The notes beneath the pieces are model-generated. The model worked only from the letters and a program-made list of their open reading frames with translations, was not told where the DNA came from and did not search any database. Positions 1 through 7,460 of a stretch of 7,636 bases of DNA are shown here, in pieces. Every line of letters begins with the position of its first letter. The first letter of the stretch is position 1. The position numbers and the translations under genes are program-made. This stretch comes from UBA5972 sp964637875 (lineage in GTDB: Bacteria > Pseudomonadota > Alphaproteobacteria > Rhodobacterales > Rhodobacteraceae). The DNA is taken from the NCBI GenBank assembly GCA_964637875.1, contig CAZWXK010000085.1:1-7636 (forward strand), in the 5' to 3' direction.

Positions 1-231
1 TTTGTCGAGGGCAACATCCTGTCACCCAATCTGGTCGGGCGTTCGGTCGGGCTGCATCCGGTATGGCTCATGTTTTCGCTGTCGGTCTTTGGCGCGCTGT
101 TCGGCTTTGCCGGGCTTCTGACCGCGGTGCCGCTGGCGGCCACCATCGGGGTCTTTGCACGCTTTGCGGTACGGCAATATCTGTCGGGTCGGCTCTATCT
201 GGGCAGCAACGGCGGGCAGGATCGGGACTGA
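1..231 (+). CDS. AI-2E (PerM) family transporter, C-terminal fragment
   Basis: The window opens inside this gene; the last 76 codons are visible in frame 1 and end at TGA 229-231. The fragment begins with FVEGNILSPNLVGRSVGLHP, followed by a hydrophobic stretch (WLMFSLSVFGALFGFAGLL) and TAVPLAATIGVFARF. This is the typical final part of the AI-2E/PerM (UPF0118) family: an N-P-x-x-V-G type segment, a Gly-rich membrane helix and an A-V-P-L-A helix, ending in a short hydrophilic tail. The family are inner-membrane proteins with about eight helices, proposed to export small molecules; the substrate here cannot be inferred and the AI-2 label should not be taken literally. The stop lies 4 bases before the hdaA start, so the two genes are probably co-transcribed. 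The 5' part lies outside the window. Confidence 0.88.
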   Translation, partial: FVEGNILSPNLVGRSVGLHPVWLMFSLSVFGALFGFAGLLTAVPLAATIGVFARFAVRQYLSGRLYLGSNGGQDRD

Positions 232-235
232 GACC

Positions 236-922
236 TTGGCGGAACAGCTGACATTCGACCTGCCGGTGCGCCCGGCACTGGGGCGCGAGGCGTTCCTGGT
301 GGCGCCTTCAAACGCACTGGCGGTCGCGCGAATCGACGGCTGGCGTGACTGGCCGGGACGGGCGCTGATGCTGTGCGGCCCCGAAGGCAGCGGCAAGACC
401 CACCTTGCCCATGCCTGGGCCGCCGACGCCGGCGCGACCGTCCACGACGCTGCCACGCTCGATCGGGCCGACCTGCCTGCGATCGTGGCCCATGGCTTTG
501 CCGTCGTCGAGGACTGCCAGCATGTCGCCGGACACCGTGCGGCCGAGATCGCCCTTTTCCACCTTTACAACATGGCCCGCACCGAGGGCGCATGGCTGCT
601 GTTCACCGCCCGCGAGGCACCAACAAGGTGGCCGATGACCCTGGCCGATCTGCAGAGCCGATTGCAGGCCCTCGACCTGGTGCGCATCCAGCCCCCCGAT
701 GACGATCTTCTGGCGGGCCTTCTGGTCAAGCTGTTCGCGGATCGCCAGATCAATGTTTCTGCCGACCTGATCCCCTATCTGGTCAGCAGAATGGAACGCT
801 CGGCCGCAGCCGCACGCCAGCTTGTCGCGCATCTGGACCGGGCGGCACTGGCGCTCAACCGGCCGCTGGGCAAGCGACTGGCAAGACAGGTTCTGGACGA
901 ATCGGGGCAAGCGCGGGCATAA
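236..922 (+). CDS. hdaA: HdaA, DnaA regulatory inactivator (DnaA-like AAA+ protein)
   Basis: Predicted 228-residue AAA+ protein of the Hda/DnaA domain III type. In the family, Hda binds the DNA polymerase sliding clamp and stimulates ATP hydrolysis by DnaA after initiation (RIDA), preventing re-initiation. Visible features: an N-terminal QLTFDLP (residues 4-10) that resembles a clamp-binding motif; Walker A GPEGSGKT (48-55); a Walker B-like strand FAVVED (88-93), with E where DnaA often has D; a sensor 1 region around LLFTAREAP (121-129); a candidate arginine finger R142 in LQSRLQ; and a sensor II-like AAARQ (191-195). There is no DNA-binding domain IV, as expected for Hda. I chose TTG at 236 rather than ATG 155 because 155 lies inside the upstream transporter gene and its extra 27 residues are unlike the family, whereas TTG puts the clamp motif at the extreme N terminus. 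The ribosome binding site is weak (GGGA at 224-227). The neighbours (transporter before, ppk after) match a common alphaproteobacterial order. Confidence 0.9.
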   Translation: MAEQLTFDLPVRPALGREAFLVAPSNALAVARIDGWRDWPGRALMLCGPEGSGKTHLAHAWAADAGATVHDAATLDRADLPAIVAHGFAVVEDCQHVAGHRAAEIALFHLYNMARTEGAWLLFTAREAPTRWPMTLADLQSRLQALDLVRIQPPDDDLLAGLLVKLFADRQINVSADLIPYLVSRMERSAAAARQLVAHLDRAALALNRPLGKRLARQVLDESGQARA

Positions 923-948
923 GGGGTTTTCCTCGAACAAGGCAGACC

Positions 949-3138
949 ATGACAGACGCCCGGACCGATGCCGACTTTCTGAACACGCCGTTTCCGGCAC
1001 CCGTCGCCCTGGACGAGGTGGATCTCTCCGGCCCGGCCCGCTTCTTCAATCGCGAATTGTCCTGGCTGGCCTTCAACTGGCGTGTTCTGGAAGAGGCCGA
1101 AAACGTGCAGGTGCCGTTGCTGGAAAGGGTGCGGTTCCTTTCGATTTCGGCCGCCAACCTGGACGAATTCTATTCGGTTCGGGTCGCCGGCCTGCGCGAA
1201 CTGAAACGCAACGGAGTCACCCGCCCCGCAGCCGACGGATTGAGTCCGGCCGAGCAGCTGGTGCTGATCGACGAAAACGCGCGCCGCCTGATGCAGCGAC
1301 AACAGGAGGTGTGGGACAGTCTCAAGGCGCTGATGAAAGAGGCGGGAATCGTGTTGCTGACCCGGGCCGACCTGGATGATGGGGACCACGGCCATCTGGC
1401 CCAGCTGTTCCTGAACCAGGTTTTTCCGGTTCTGACACCGCTGGCCATAGACCCGGCGCATCCCTTTCCCTTCATCCCCCATGGCGGGCTGTCTCTGGCC
1501 CTTGAACTGGTGCGCGAAAAGGACGGCAGGCGGCTGAACGCGCTGCTGCCGATACCGCATCAGATCGACCGCTTTGTCGCCCTGCCCGAAGGGCCTGCGG
1601 GCGCGCTGCGTTTCCTGCCGCTCGAGGAATTGCTGCTGGCCAACATATCCTCGCTGTTTCCCGGCTACCGCATCAAGGGGTCATGTGCCTTCCGCGTGCT
1701 GCGCGACAGCGATCTGGAAGTCGAGGACGAGGCCGAGGATCTGGTGCGCGAATTCGAAACCGCCCTGAAAAGGCGCCGCCGGGGCGAGGTGATCCGCCTT
1801 TCCCTTTCGGGGGATGCGCCGCAATCGCTACGCCGACTGATCGTCGAATCGCTGCACATCTCGGAAGACGAGGTAATCCGCATGCACGGAATGGTCGGCA
1901 TCTCCGATCTGTCCGAACTCGTCCTCGACGAACGGCCCGACCTGTTGTGGCCGAAATTCACCCCCCGCATCCCCGAGCGCGTGCAGGATTTCGAGGGCGA
2001 CATCCTGGCCGCGATCCGCCAGAAGGACATGCTGCTGCATCACCCTTATGAAACCTTCGACATGGTGATCCGTTTCCTCCAGCAGGCGGCACGCGATCCT
2101 GATGTGCTGGCCATCAAGCAGACCCTGTATCGAACCAGCAACGATTCCCCCATTGTCGCCGCCCTGTGCGAGGCCGCGGAGGAAGGCAAATCGGTCACCG
2201 CGCTGATCGAACTCAAGGCACGATTCGACGAGGCCGCCAACATCCGCCAGTCCCGCCGCCTCGAACGCGCCGGGGCCCATGTCGTCTATGGCTTTCTCGA
2301 CTGGAAAACCCACGCCAAGATCAGCACGGTAGTGCGCCGCGAGGGGAACAGGCTGGCCACCTATACCCATTTCGGCACTGGCAACTACCACCCGATCACG
2401 GCGCGGGTCTATACCGACCTGTCGCTTTTCACCTGCAATCCCGCACTGGGCCGCGACGCCACCAAGGTGTTCAACTATGTCTCGGGCTATGCAAAGCCCA
2501 GGGACCTGGAAAATCTCGCGATCTCGCCGATCAACCTCAAGACACGCCTGCTGGAAAGCATCGACACCGAAATCGAACATGTCCGGGCCGGCCGCCCGGG
2601 CGAGATCTGGGCCAAACTCAACGCCCTGATCGAAAGCGACGTGATCGACGCGCTCTACCGCGCCTCGAACGAGGGCGTGAAGATCAGCCTGATCGTTCGC
2701 GGCATCTGCGGGCTGCGGCCGGGTATCCGGGGATTGTCGGAAAACATCCGGGTCAAGTCCATTGTCGGGCGTTTCCTGGAACATTCCCGCATCGTCTGTT
2801 TCGGCAACGGTTACGGCCTGCCCAGCAAGAAGGCCCGGGTCTATATCTCGTCTGCCGACTGGATGGACCGCAACCTCAGCCGACGGGTGGAGACCCTGGT
2901 CGAGATCACCAACAAGACCGTCCATGCCCAGGTGATGAGCCAGATCATGGCGGCCAACCTGCATGACCAGGCACAGAGCTGGGTTCTGGGGCCGGATGGC
3001 AGCTACAGGCGCCACACGGCCCGGCCCGGCGAACATCTGTTCAGTTGCCACCGCTTCTTCATGGAGAACCCCTCGCTGTCGGGGCGCGGATCCGCCGGGG
3101 CCAGGGACGTGCCCGAACTGACCCATACCCGCGACTGA
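949..3138 (+). CDS. ppk1: Polyphosphate kinase 1
   Basis: Complete 729-residue PPK1, which reversibly transfers the terminal phosphate of ATP to growing inorganic polyphosphate. The N domain carries FFNRELSWLAFN (from residue 32) and AANLDEFY around N70. The catalytic C domains contain TLYR with R395, KARFDE with R425, HAK with H455 (the expected autophosphorylated histidine), THFGTGNYH with H474, and LEHSR with H612. Using remembered E. coli numbering (R375, R405, H435, H454, H592), every one of these is shifted by exactly +20, so the active-site spacing is preserved and the enzyme should be active. It is somewhat longer than E. coli PPK (about 688 residues); part of the excess is a hydrophilic tail of about 30 residues that ends HTRD. 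The ATG at 949 has AAGG at 939-942 as a plausible ribosome binding site. The gene begins 26 bases after hdaA, so co-transcription is likely, and ppx follows 110 bases downstream. Confidence 0.97.
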   Translation: MTDARTDADFLNTPFPAPVALDEVDLSGPARFFNRELSWLAFNWRVLEEAENVQVPLLERVRFLSISAANLDEFYSVRVAGLRELKRNGVTRPAADGLSPAEQLVLIDENARRLMQRQQEVWDSLKALMKEAGIVLLTRADLDDGDHGHLAQLFLNQVFPVLTPLAIDPAHPFPFIPHGGLSLALELVREKDGRRLNALLPIPHQIDRFVALPEGPAGALRFLPLEELLLANISSLFPGYRIKGSCAFRVLRDSDLEVEDEAEDLVREFETALKRRRRGEVIRLSLSGDAPQSLRRLIVESLHISEDEVIRMHGMVGISDLSELVLDERPDLLWPKFTPRIPERVQDFEGDILAAIRQKDMLLHHPYETFDMVIRFLQQAARDPDVLAIKQTLYRTSNDSPIVAALCEAAEEGKSVTALIELKARFDEAANIRQSRRLERAGAHVVYGFLDWKTHAKISTVVRREGNRLATYTHFGTGNYHPITARVYTDLSLFTCNPALGRDATKVFNYVSGYAKPRDLENLAISPINLKTRLLESIDTEIEHVRAGRPGEIWAKLNALIESDVIDALYRASNEGVKISLIVRGICGLRPGIRGLSENIRVKSIVGRFLEHSRIVCFGNGYGLPSKKARVYISSADWMDRNLSRRVETLVEITNKTVHAQVMSQIMAANLHDQAQSWVLGPDGSYRRHTARPGEHLFSCHRFFMENPSLSGRGSAGARDVPELTHTRD

Positions 3139-3248
3139 AGGCCGGCCCGCGATCACGGCGCAGAACCGGGACAAACTGGCCGCTTTCCCGGCACGCTGTT
3201 TCACCTTATGCTTTGCCGCGTAACCTTTGACAGCAGGCAAGGCCCGTC

Positions 3249-4781
3249 GTGAGCAAGACCGACCACCACCAGAGCCCCGGCCCGATGGATCTGCCGCTGT
3301 TCCAGTATTCCGCCAAGCGTCGGCTCGAACGCCTCGGCGTGGTTGACGTCGGCTCGAACTCGGTGCGTCTAGTGGTGTTTGACGGGGCGGCCCGCTCGCC
3401 TGCCTATTTCTTCAATGAAAAGATCCTCTGCGGCCTTGGCGCCGGTGTTGCCCAGACGGGCCACCTCAACCCCAAGGGCCGCGCACGCGCCCTGAGCGCG
3501 CTCAAGCGGTTCACCCTGCTGGCCGAGGGCATGGGCGCATCGCCCCTCTACAGCGTTGCCACGGCAGCCGTGCGCGAGGCCCGCGACGGCCCCGACTTCT
3601 GCGCCGAGGTCAAGGCCGAGACGGGCCTCGACCTGGTGGTTGCCAGCGGCGAGGAAGAGGCCCGCCTTTCCGCCCAGGGGGTGTTGCTGGGCTGGCCAGG
3701 TGCGCAGGGGCTGATGTGCGACATAGGCGGCTCGTCCATGGAACTGGCCGAAATCTCGCGGGGGCAGGTGGGGCGGTGCGAAACATCGCCCCTTGGCCCG
3801 CTGAAACTGGCACCCTATGCGGCCGATGCCACGCTGACCCAGGAGATCAAGGCCCGTATCGCGCGGTTGCGCGAGCGCTTCGACAGGGATTACAAACGTC
3901 TCTTTCTGGTCGGCGGATCGTGGCGGGCCATCGCCCGTATCGACATGGAGCGGCGCAACTACCCGCTGAAGGTGCTGCATGAATATGCGATGCACCCGGC
4001 CGATCTGCTGGAAACCGCGCAATGGATCACCAGGCAACCGGTGGCCGAATTGCGCGCGATGACCGGCAGTTCGATCGAGCGCATGCGCCTTGTGCCCACA
4101 GCGGCCGAGGTTCTGATCGAACTGATTTCGCGGTTCCAGCCCCGACGCATCGCAACCTCATCCTATGGTATCCGCGAGGGGCTGCTCTACGAACAGATGC
4201 CGGAATCCCTGCGCAAGCGCGACCCGCTGATCGAGGCCTGCCTTCACATGGAACGCGCCTCGGCCCGCACCCCCGGATTTGGCAAGACGCTGTTCCATTT
4301 CCTCTCGCCCCTGTTCAAGGGCATGGGAAAACGCAAGAAACGTCTCGCCCATGCTGCCTGCCTGTTGCATGACGTAACCTGGCGTGCCCATCCCGATTAC
4401 CGTGCCGAGGTCTGTTTCGACAACGCGACGCGTGCAAATCTGGGCGGACTCGACCACGCGGGGCGGGTGTTTCTGGGCATGGCACTGTTATTTCGCTACA
4501 AGAATGCCACCCATGCCTCGGCCTTCGAGGATGTATTGAGCCTCTTGTCCGAGAAAGAGCGTGACGAAGCACGCATGCTGGGGCGCGCGATGCGTTTCGG
4601 CGCGATGCTGACCGGGGCCTCGCCGGCAATGATGGGCAGGTTGCGGTTCGATCGCGAGGCCGGCGTTCTGGAACTGATTCTCGGCACCCGCGCACGCGAC
4701 CTGTTCGGAGAGGTCGTTCTGACGCGCTTTGAATCGCTGGCCCGTTCGCTGAACGTCACGACAAGACTGACCGTCGAATAA
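3249..4781 (+). CDS. ppx: Exopolyphosphatase, Ppx/GppA family
   Basis: Predicted 510-residue phosphatase of the ASKHA fold, which removes terminal phosphate from polyphosphate and in some members hydrolyses pppGpp. Visible motifs: phosphate-1 loop VVDVGSNSVRLVVFDG (residues 31-46); ATAAVREARDG; SGEEEA (133-138), which carries the family's catalytic glutamate; phosphate-2 loop DIGGSSMEL (from 158), with Ser where many members have a third Gly; and LVGGSWRAIARI. The C-terminal third has an HD-like helical region, with H368 and H374-D375 in HAACLLHDVTW, as in long Ppx proteins. The GTG start at 3249 has GGCAAGG at 3236-3242, six bases upstream. An internal ATG at 3285 would remove 12 poorly conserved residues and is a possible alternative start. 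Its position after ppk gives a synthesis/degradation pair. Whether it acts on polyphosphate, pppGpp or both cannot be read from sequence alone. Confidence 0.93.
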   Translation: MSKTDHHQSPGPMDLPLFQYSAKRRLERLGVVDVGSNSVRLVVFDGAARSPAYFFNEKILCGLGAGVAQTGHLNPKGRARALSALKRFTLLAEGMGASPLYSVATAAVREARDGPDFCAEVKAETGLDLVVASGEEEARLSAQGVLLGWPGAQGLMCDIGGSSMELAEISRGQVGRCETSPLGPLKLAPYAADATLTQEIKARIARLRERFDRDYKRLFLVGGSWRAIARIDMERRNYPLKVLHEYAMHPADLLETAQWITRQPVAELRAMTGSSIERMRLVPTAAEVLIELISRFQPRRIATSSYGIREGLLYEQMPESLRKRDPLIEACLHMERASARTPGFGKTLFHFLSPLFKGMGKRKKRLAHAACLLHDVTWRAHPDYRAEVCFDNATRANLGGLDHAGRVFLGMALLFRYKNATHASAFEDVLSLLSEKERDEARMLGRAMRFGAMLTGASPAMMGRLRFDREAGVLELILGTRARDLFGEVVLTRFESLARSLNVTTRLTVE

Positions 4782-4861
4782 TTCACACCCTGCCCCCCTT
4801 TCCCTTGCCCGTGCCAGGCTTTACTTGAAGGGGGAAACAGGCCTTCGATGAAAGGGCAACC

Positions 4862-5851
4862 ATGTCGTTCTTTTCGAAACTCAGGAAAAAACTGCTGAAA
4901 TCCTCGTCAAAGCTGGGCGAGGGACTGGACGCCATCGTCGAGGAGGGCGCATCCCCGGCCTCCGGGGCTCCGGCCGGATCCGGCCCCGACAAACCGACCG
5001 AGGGCGCGGCAGGTCACAAACGTACCCTCGATGACGCCATGCTGGAAAGCCTGGAAGAACTGCTGATTTCCGCCGACATGGGCGTCGATACCGCGCTGCG
5101 CGTGACCGCCAACATGGCCGAAGGACGGTTCGGCAGGAAAATGGATGCAACCGAGATCCGCCGCCTGCTGGCCGACGAGATCGCCCGCATCATGGAACCC
5201 GTCGCCAAACCCATGCCGCTGTATTCCAGACGCCCGCAAGTGGTGCTGGTGGTTGGCGTCAACGGCTCGGGCAAGACCACCACCATCGGCAAGCTCGCCA
5301 GCCAGTTCGTTGACGCCGGCAAATCGGTGATCATCGCCGCAGGTGACACCTTTCGCGCGGCGGCCGTCGAACAGCTTCAGGTCTGGGGCGAACGCGCAGG
5401 CGTGCCGGTGATGACCGCCCCCGAGGGCTCTGACCCCGCCAGCCTGGCCTTTGACGCCATGACCCGGGCCGAGGCCGAGGGCGCCGACCTGCTGCTGATC
5501 GACACTGCCGGACGCCTGCAAAACCGTGCCGACCTGATGGAGGAACTGGCCAAGATCGTGCGCGTCATCCGCAAAAAGGACGAAACCGCCCCCCACAACA
5601 CGCTGCTCGTCCTGGACGCCACGACCGGGCAGAACGCCCTCAACCAGGTCGAAATATTCCAGCAGGTCGCCGATGTCACCGGCCTTGTCATGACCAAGCT
5701 CGACGGCACCGCCAAGGGCGGCGTTCTGGTGGCGCTGGCCGATCGCTTCGGCCTGCCCATTCACGCCATCGGCGTTGGCGAACAGATCGACGACCTCGCC
5801 CCTTTCGACCCCCGGGAATTCGCCGCCGCGCTGACAGGGATCGAAACGTGA
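4862..5851 (+). CDS. ftsY: Signal recognition particle receptor FtsY
   Basis: Complete 329-residue SRP receptor GTPase. In the cell it docks ribosome-SRP complexes at the inner membrane and, with Ffh, passes nascent membrane proteins to the Sec translocon. It starts with a basic amphipathic segment (FFSKLRKKLLKSSSKLG), a likely lipid-binding helix, then a short Ala/Gly/Pro-rich linker and the helical N domain from about residue 50. The G domain shows P-loop GVNGSGKT (132-139), the SRP-GTPase insertion motif DTFRAAAVEQL, DTAGR (214-218), TKLDGTAKGG (278-287), and the closing GVGEQIDDLAPF motif. It is much shorter than E. coli FtsY (about 497 residues) because the long acidic A domain is absent, which is usual in alphaproteobacteria. 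The ATG at 4862 follows AAAGGG at 4851-4856. The 80-base gap after ppx could contain its own promoter, but I cannot identify one with confidence. Confidence 0.97.
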   Translation: MSFFSKLRKKLLKSSSKLGEGLDAIVEEGASPASGAPAGSGPDKPTEGAAGHKRTLDDAMLESLEELLISADMGVDTALRVTANMAEGRFGRKMDATEIRRLLADEIARIMEPVAKPMPLYSRRPQVVLVVGVNGSGKTTTIGKLASQFVDAGKSVIIAAGDTFRAAAVEQLQVWGERAGVPVMTAPEGSDPASLAFDAMTRAEAEGADLLLIDTAGRLQNRADLMEELAKIVRVIRKKDETAPHNTLLVLDATTGQNALNQVEIFQQVADVTGLVMTKLDGTAKGGVLVALADRFGLPIHAIGVGEQIDDLAPFDPREFAAALTGIET

Positions 5852-5859
5852 CCGCCCCC

Positions 5860-5910
5860 TTCTTCTTTGCCCAAATACGCCGGGGGGTCCGGGGGCGCGC
5901 AGCCCCCGGC
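5860..5910 (+). repeat. GC-rich intergenic hairpin element, Rhodobacteraceae type
   Basis: Directly after ftsY, a segment containing TTCTTTGCCCAAATACGCC is followed by two G runs and a C run. Two mutually exclusive perfect 8-base-pair stems can form: CCGGGGGC 5889-5896 with GCCCCCGG 5902-5909 (loop GCGCA), or GCCGGGGG 5879-5886 with CCCCCGGC 5903-5910. The TTTGCCCAAATAC box followed by a GGGG/CCCC hairpin resembles an element I recall recurring after stop codons in many Rhodobacteraceae genomes; only one copy is present in this window, so the repeat status rests on memory. There is no T run after the stem, so it is not a standard intrinsic terminator, although it could slow polymerase or protect the ftsY mRNA 3' end. 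Confidence 0.6.
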
Positions 5911-5918
5911 CTGCACGC

Positions 5919-6830
5919 ATGTCCGACTGGCTGATCGGAATCGAAGGCACCGCCGACGGGCGCACATTGGCGCTGATCCTTGCGCTGTCGGCGGCGGTTC
6001 TGCACTCGGTCTTTGGCGCGCTGCAAAAGGGGCGGCACGATCCATGGATGTCGCGCGGCGCGATCGACCTTTCCTATGGCCTGATGGCGGCACCGCTGGC
6101 GCTGTTTGTCGTGCCCTGGCCAGAACCCTTCATGTGGCCGATCCTCGCCGGGGCCTGGGTTATCCATACCGTCTACAAGCTGCTGCAGGCAGCGGCCTAT
6201 ACGCGCGGCGACTATACCGTCGTCTATCCGGTCGTGCGCGGGATGAGCCCGCTTGTCACCGTGGTGGCGGCGGGGGCGGTCTTTGGCGAGAAGTTCACCC
6301 TTGTGCAATGGATCGGCGTGCTGACCCTGACCTCGGGCATCTTCGGCCTTGCAGCCTACAACCTGTCACGCGCGGCCGGCGGGTTGCGGCGGATGCAAGG
6401 CGCGCTGGTGCTGGCCTTCCTGACCGGGATCCTGACTGCCACCTACACCACCTACGACGCCTATGGCATCCGCGCGACCGCCGACCCGTTCACCTTTCTG
6501 GCGTGGTTCTTTCTGGTCGATGGGGTATCGATGCCGGTCATCGCGCTGTGGCGCTGGCGTCGGATGCACACGACCCCGCCGCTGGCCCCGCTGGCCCTGC
6601 GCGGCGTGACCGGCGGGCTGATCGCCTTTCTCAGCTTTGGCGCGATCATGCTGGCAACCCGGCTTGACAAGGTGGGCGAGGCCGCCGTGCTGCGTGAAAC
6701 ATCCACCCTGTTTGCCGCCCTGATCGGCTGGCTGTTCCTGAAGGAAACCGTGGGGCCGCGACGCACCGCTCTCATGGCTTTGATCGCGCTCGGTGCGGTT
6801 CTGGTGGAATTCGGCGCCAAAGCCGGTTAG
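5919..6830 (+). CDS. EamA/DMT superfamily membrane transporter
   Basis: Predicted 303-residue integral membrane protein of the drug/metabolite transporter superfamily. About ten hydrophobic helices can be read, at roughly residues 17-35, 51-67, 73-93, 102-122, 128-149, 161-183, 191-210, 227-247, 255-275 and 282-298, consistent with two five-helix EamA repeats. Family-like segments include GALQKGRHDPW, YTVVYPVVRGMSPL at the end of the first half, and ETSTLFAALIGWLFLKE near the end of the second. The substrate is unknown. ATG 5919 is the first start codon in this frame after ftsY and places the first helix near the N terminus, but no clear ribosome binding site precedes it: the start lies only 9 bases after the GC-rich hairpin. 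It ends 9 bases before the preferred yciB start, so those two genes are probably translated from one message. Confidence 0.88.
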   Translation: MSDWLIGIEGTADGRTLALILALSAAVLHSVFGALQKGRHDPWMSRGAIDLSYGLMAAPLALFVVPWPEPFMWPILAGAWVIHTVYKLLQAAAYTRGDYTVVYPVVRGMSPLVTVVAAGAVFGEKFTLVQWIGVLTLTSGIFGLAAYNLSRAAGGLRRMQGALVLAFLTGILTATYTTYDAYGIRATADPFTFLAWFFLVDGVSMPVIALWRWRRMHTTPPLAPLALRGVTGGLIAFLSFGAIMLATRLDKVGEAAVLRETSTLFAALIGWLFLKETVGPRRTALMALIALGAVLVEFGAKAG

Positions 6831-6833
6831 GGG
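6829..6833 (+). promoter_or_regulatory. Ribosome binding site deciding the yciB start
   Basis: AGGGG overlaps the TAG stop of the transporter gene (6828-6830). It abuts ATG 6834 with no spacer but lies six bases before ATG 6840, which is a normal spacing. This favours 6840 as the yciB start. Confidence 0.6.
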
Positions 6834-6839
6834 ATGCGC

Positions 6840-7460
6840 ATGAAACCGCAAAACAAGATCTCTACCCGCCTGAAGCTGTCCCTTGAACTGGGGCCGATCA
6901 TCCTGTTCTTCATCCTTTATTCCCGGATCAAGGACCAGAGTTTTGAAATCCTCGGCACATCCTATCAGGGTTTCATCGTGGCAACCGCAGTGTTCATTCC
7001 GGTGATGCTGGCAGCAACCGCGGCCCTGTGGTGGAAAACCGGGCGGCTTTCGCGCATGCAGCTGATGACCGCCATATTGGTGGTCGTGTTCGGCGGGCTC
7101 GGGATCTGGTTCAACGATGACAGCTTCTTCAAGATGAAGCCGACGATCCTGTATGTCATGTTCGCGGCAACGCTGGGGTTCGGCATGCTGCGGGGCGAAT
7201 CCTATCTGCAATACCTGATGGAGGAAGCAATGCCCCTCACCCGGGAAGGGTGGATGATCTTTACCCGGCGGATGACCCTTTATTTTGCGGCCCTTGCAAT
7301 TGCCAACGAGGTCGTCTGGCGCACCATGTCCACAGATGCCTGGGTGAATTTCAAGACGTTCGGCCTGACCTCGGCAACCTTCCTGTTCTTCATGGCGCAG
7401 ATGCGTCTGTTCCAACGGCACGCGATCACCGCGGCCGAGGATGAACCCGACCAGAGCTGA
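6840..7460 (+). CDS. yciB: YciB/IspZ inner-membrane septation protein
   Basis: Predicted 206-residue polytopic membrane protein of the YciB/IspZ (intracellular septation protein A) family. In other bacteria it is linked to cell division, envelope synthesis and membrane integrity; its biochemical activity is unknown. Family signatures visible: LELGPIILFFILYSR (residues 15-29), WFNDDSFFKMKPTILY (90-105), GWMIFTRRMTLYF (137-149), NEVVWRTMSTDAWVNFKTFG (156-175), and a final helix TFLFFMAQMRL followed by a short acidic tail. About six hydrophobic segments can be drawn. ATG 6834, two codons earlier (adding Met-Arg), is an alternative start, but the AGGGG ribosome binding site sits directly against it and is well spaced only for 6840. 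It follows the EamA transporter closely, and ftsY before that, a grouping consistent with envelope functions. Its 3' neighbour is a convergent tRNA gene. Confidence 0.95.
   Translation: MKPQNKISTRLKLSLELGPIILFFILYSRIKDQSFEILGTSYQGFIVATAVFIPVMLAATAALWWKTGRLSRMQLMTAILVVVFGGLGIWFNDDSFFKMKPTILYVMFAATLGFGMLRGESYLQYLMEEAMPLTREGWMIFTRRMTLYFAALAIANEVVWRTMSTDAWVNFKTFGLTSATFLFFMAQMRLFQRHAITAAEDEPDQS

Noticed and set aside
308..1000. 230-codon open frame on the - strand across hdaA and the start of ppk1
   Set aside because: It covers two good + strand genes and has no family signature.
3184..3211. TTTCCC and TTATGC spaced 16 bases apart as a ppx promoter
   Set aside because: Both boxes match poorly, and such pairs occur by chance; not enough to call.
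3227..3232. TTGACA resembling a -35 promoter box before ppx
   Set aside because: It lies only 16 bases before the GTG start, leaving no room for a -10 box and transcript start upstream of the ribosome binding site.
1828..3240. 470-codon open frame on the - strand opposite ppk1
   Set aside because: Antisense shadow caused by high GC codon bias. The + strand encodes a PPK1 with all catalytic residues in place, and the - frame shows no recognisable family.
4782..4861. Promoter or terminator between ppx and ftsY
   Set aside because: I found a C-rich tract and a TTGCCC but no properly spaced -10 box, and no stem followed by a T run.
4907..5965. 352-codon open frame on the - strand opposite ftsY
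   Set aside because: Shadow of ftsY; its translation is low complexity and the + strand has the full set of SRP-GTPase motifs.
5867..6667. 266-codon + strand frame overlapping the transporter
   Set aside because: It starts inside the hairpin element, is Arg/Gly/Ala-rich, and is out of frame with the clear ten-helix protein.
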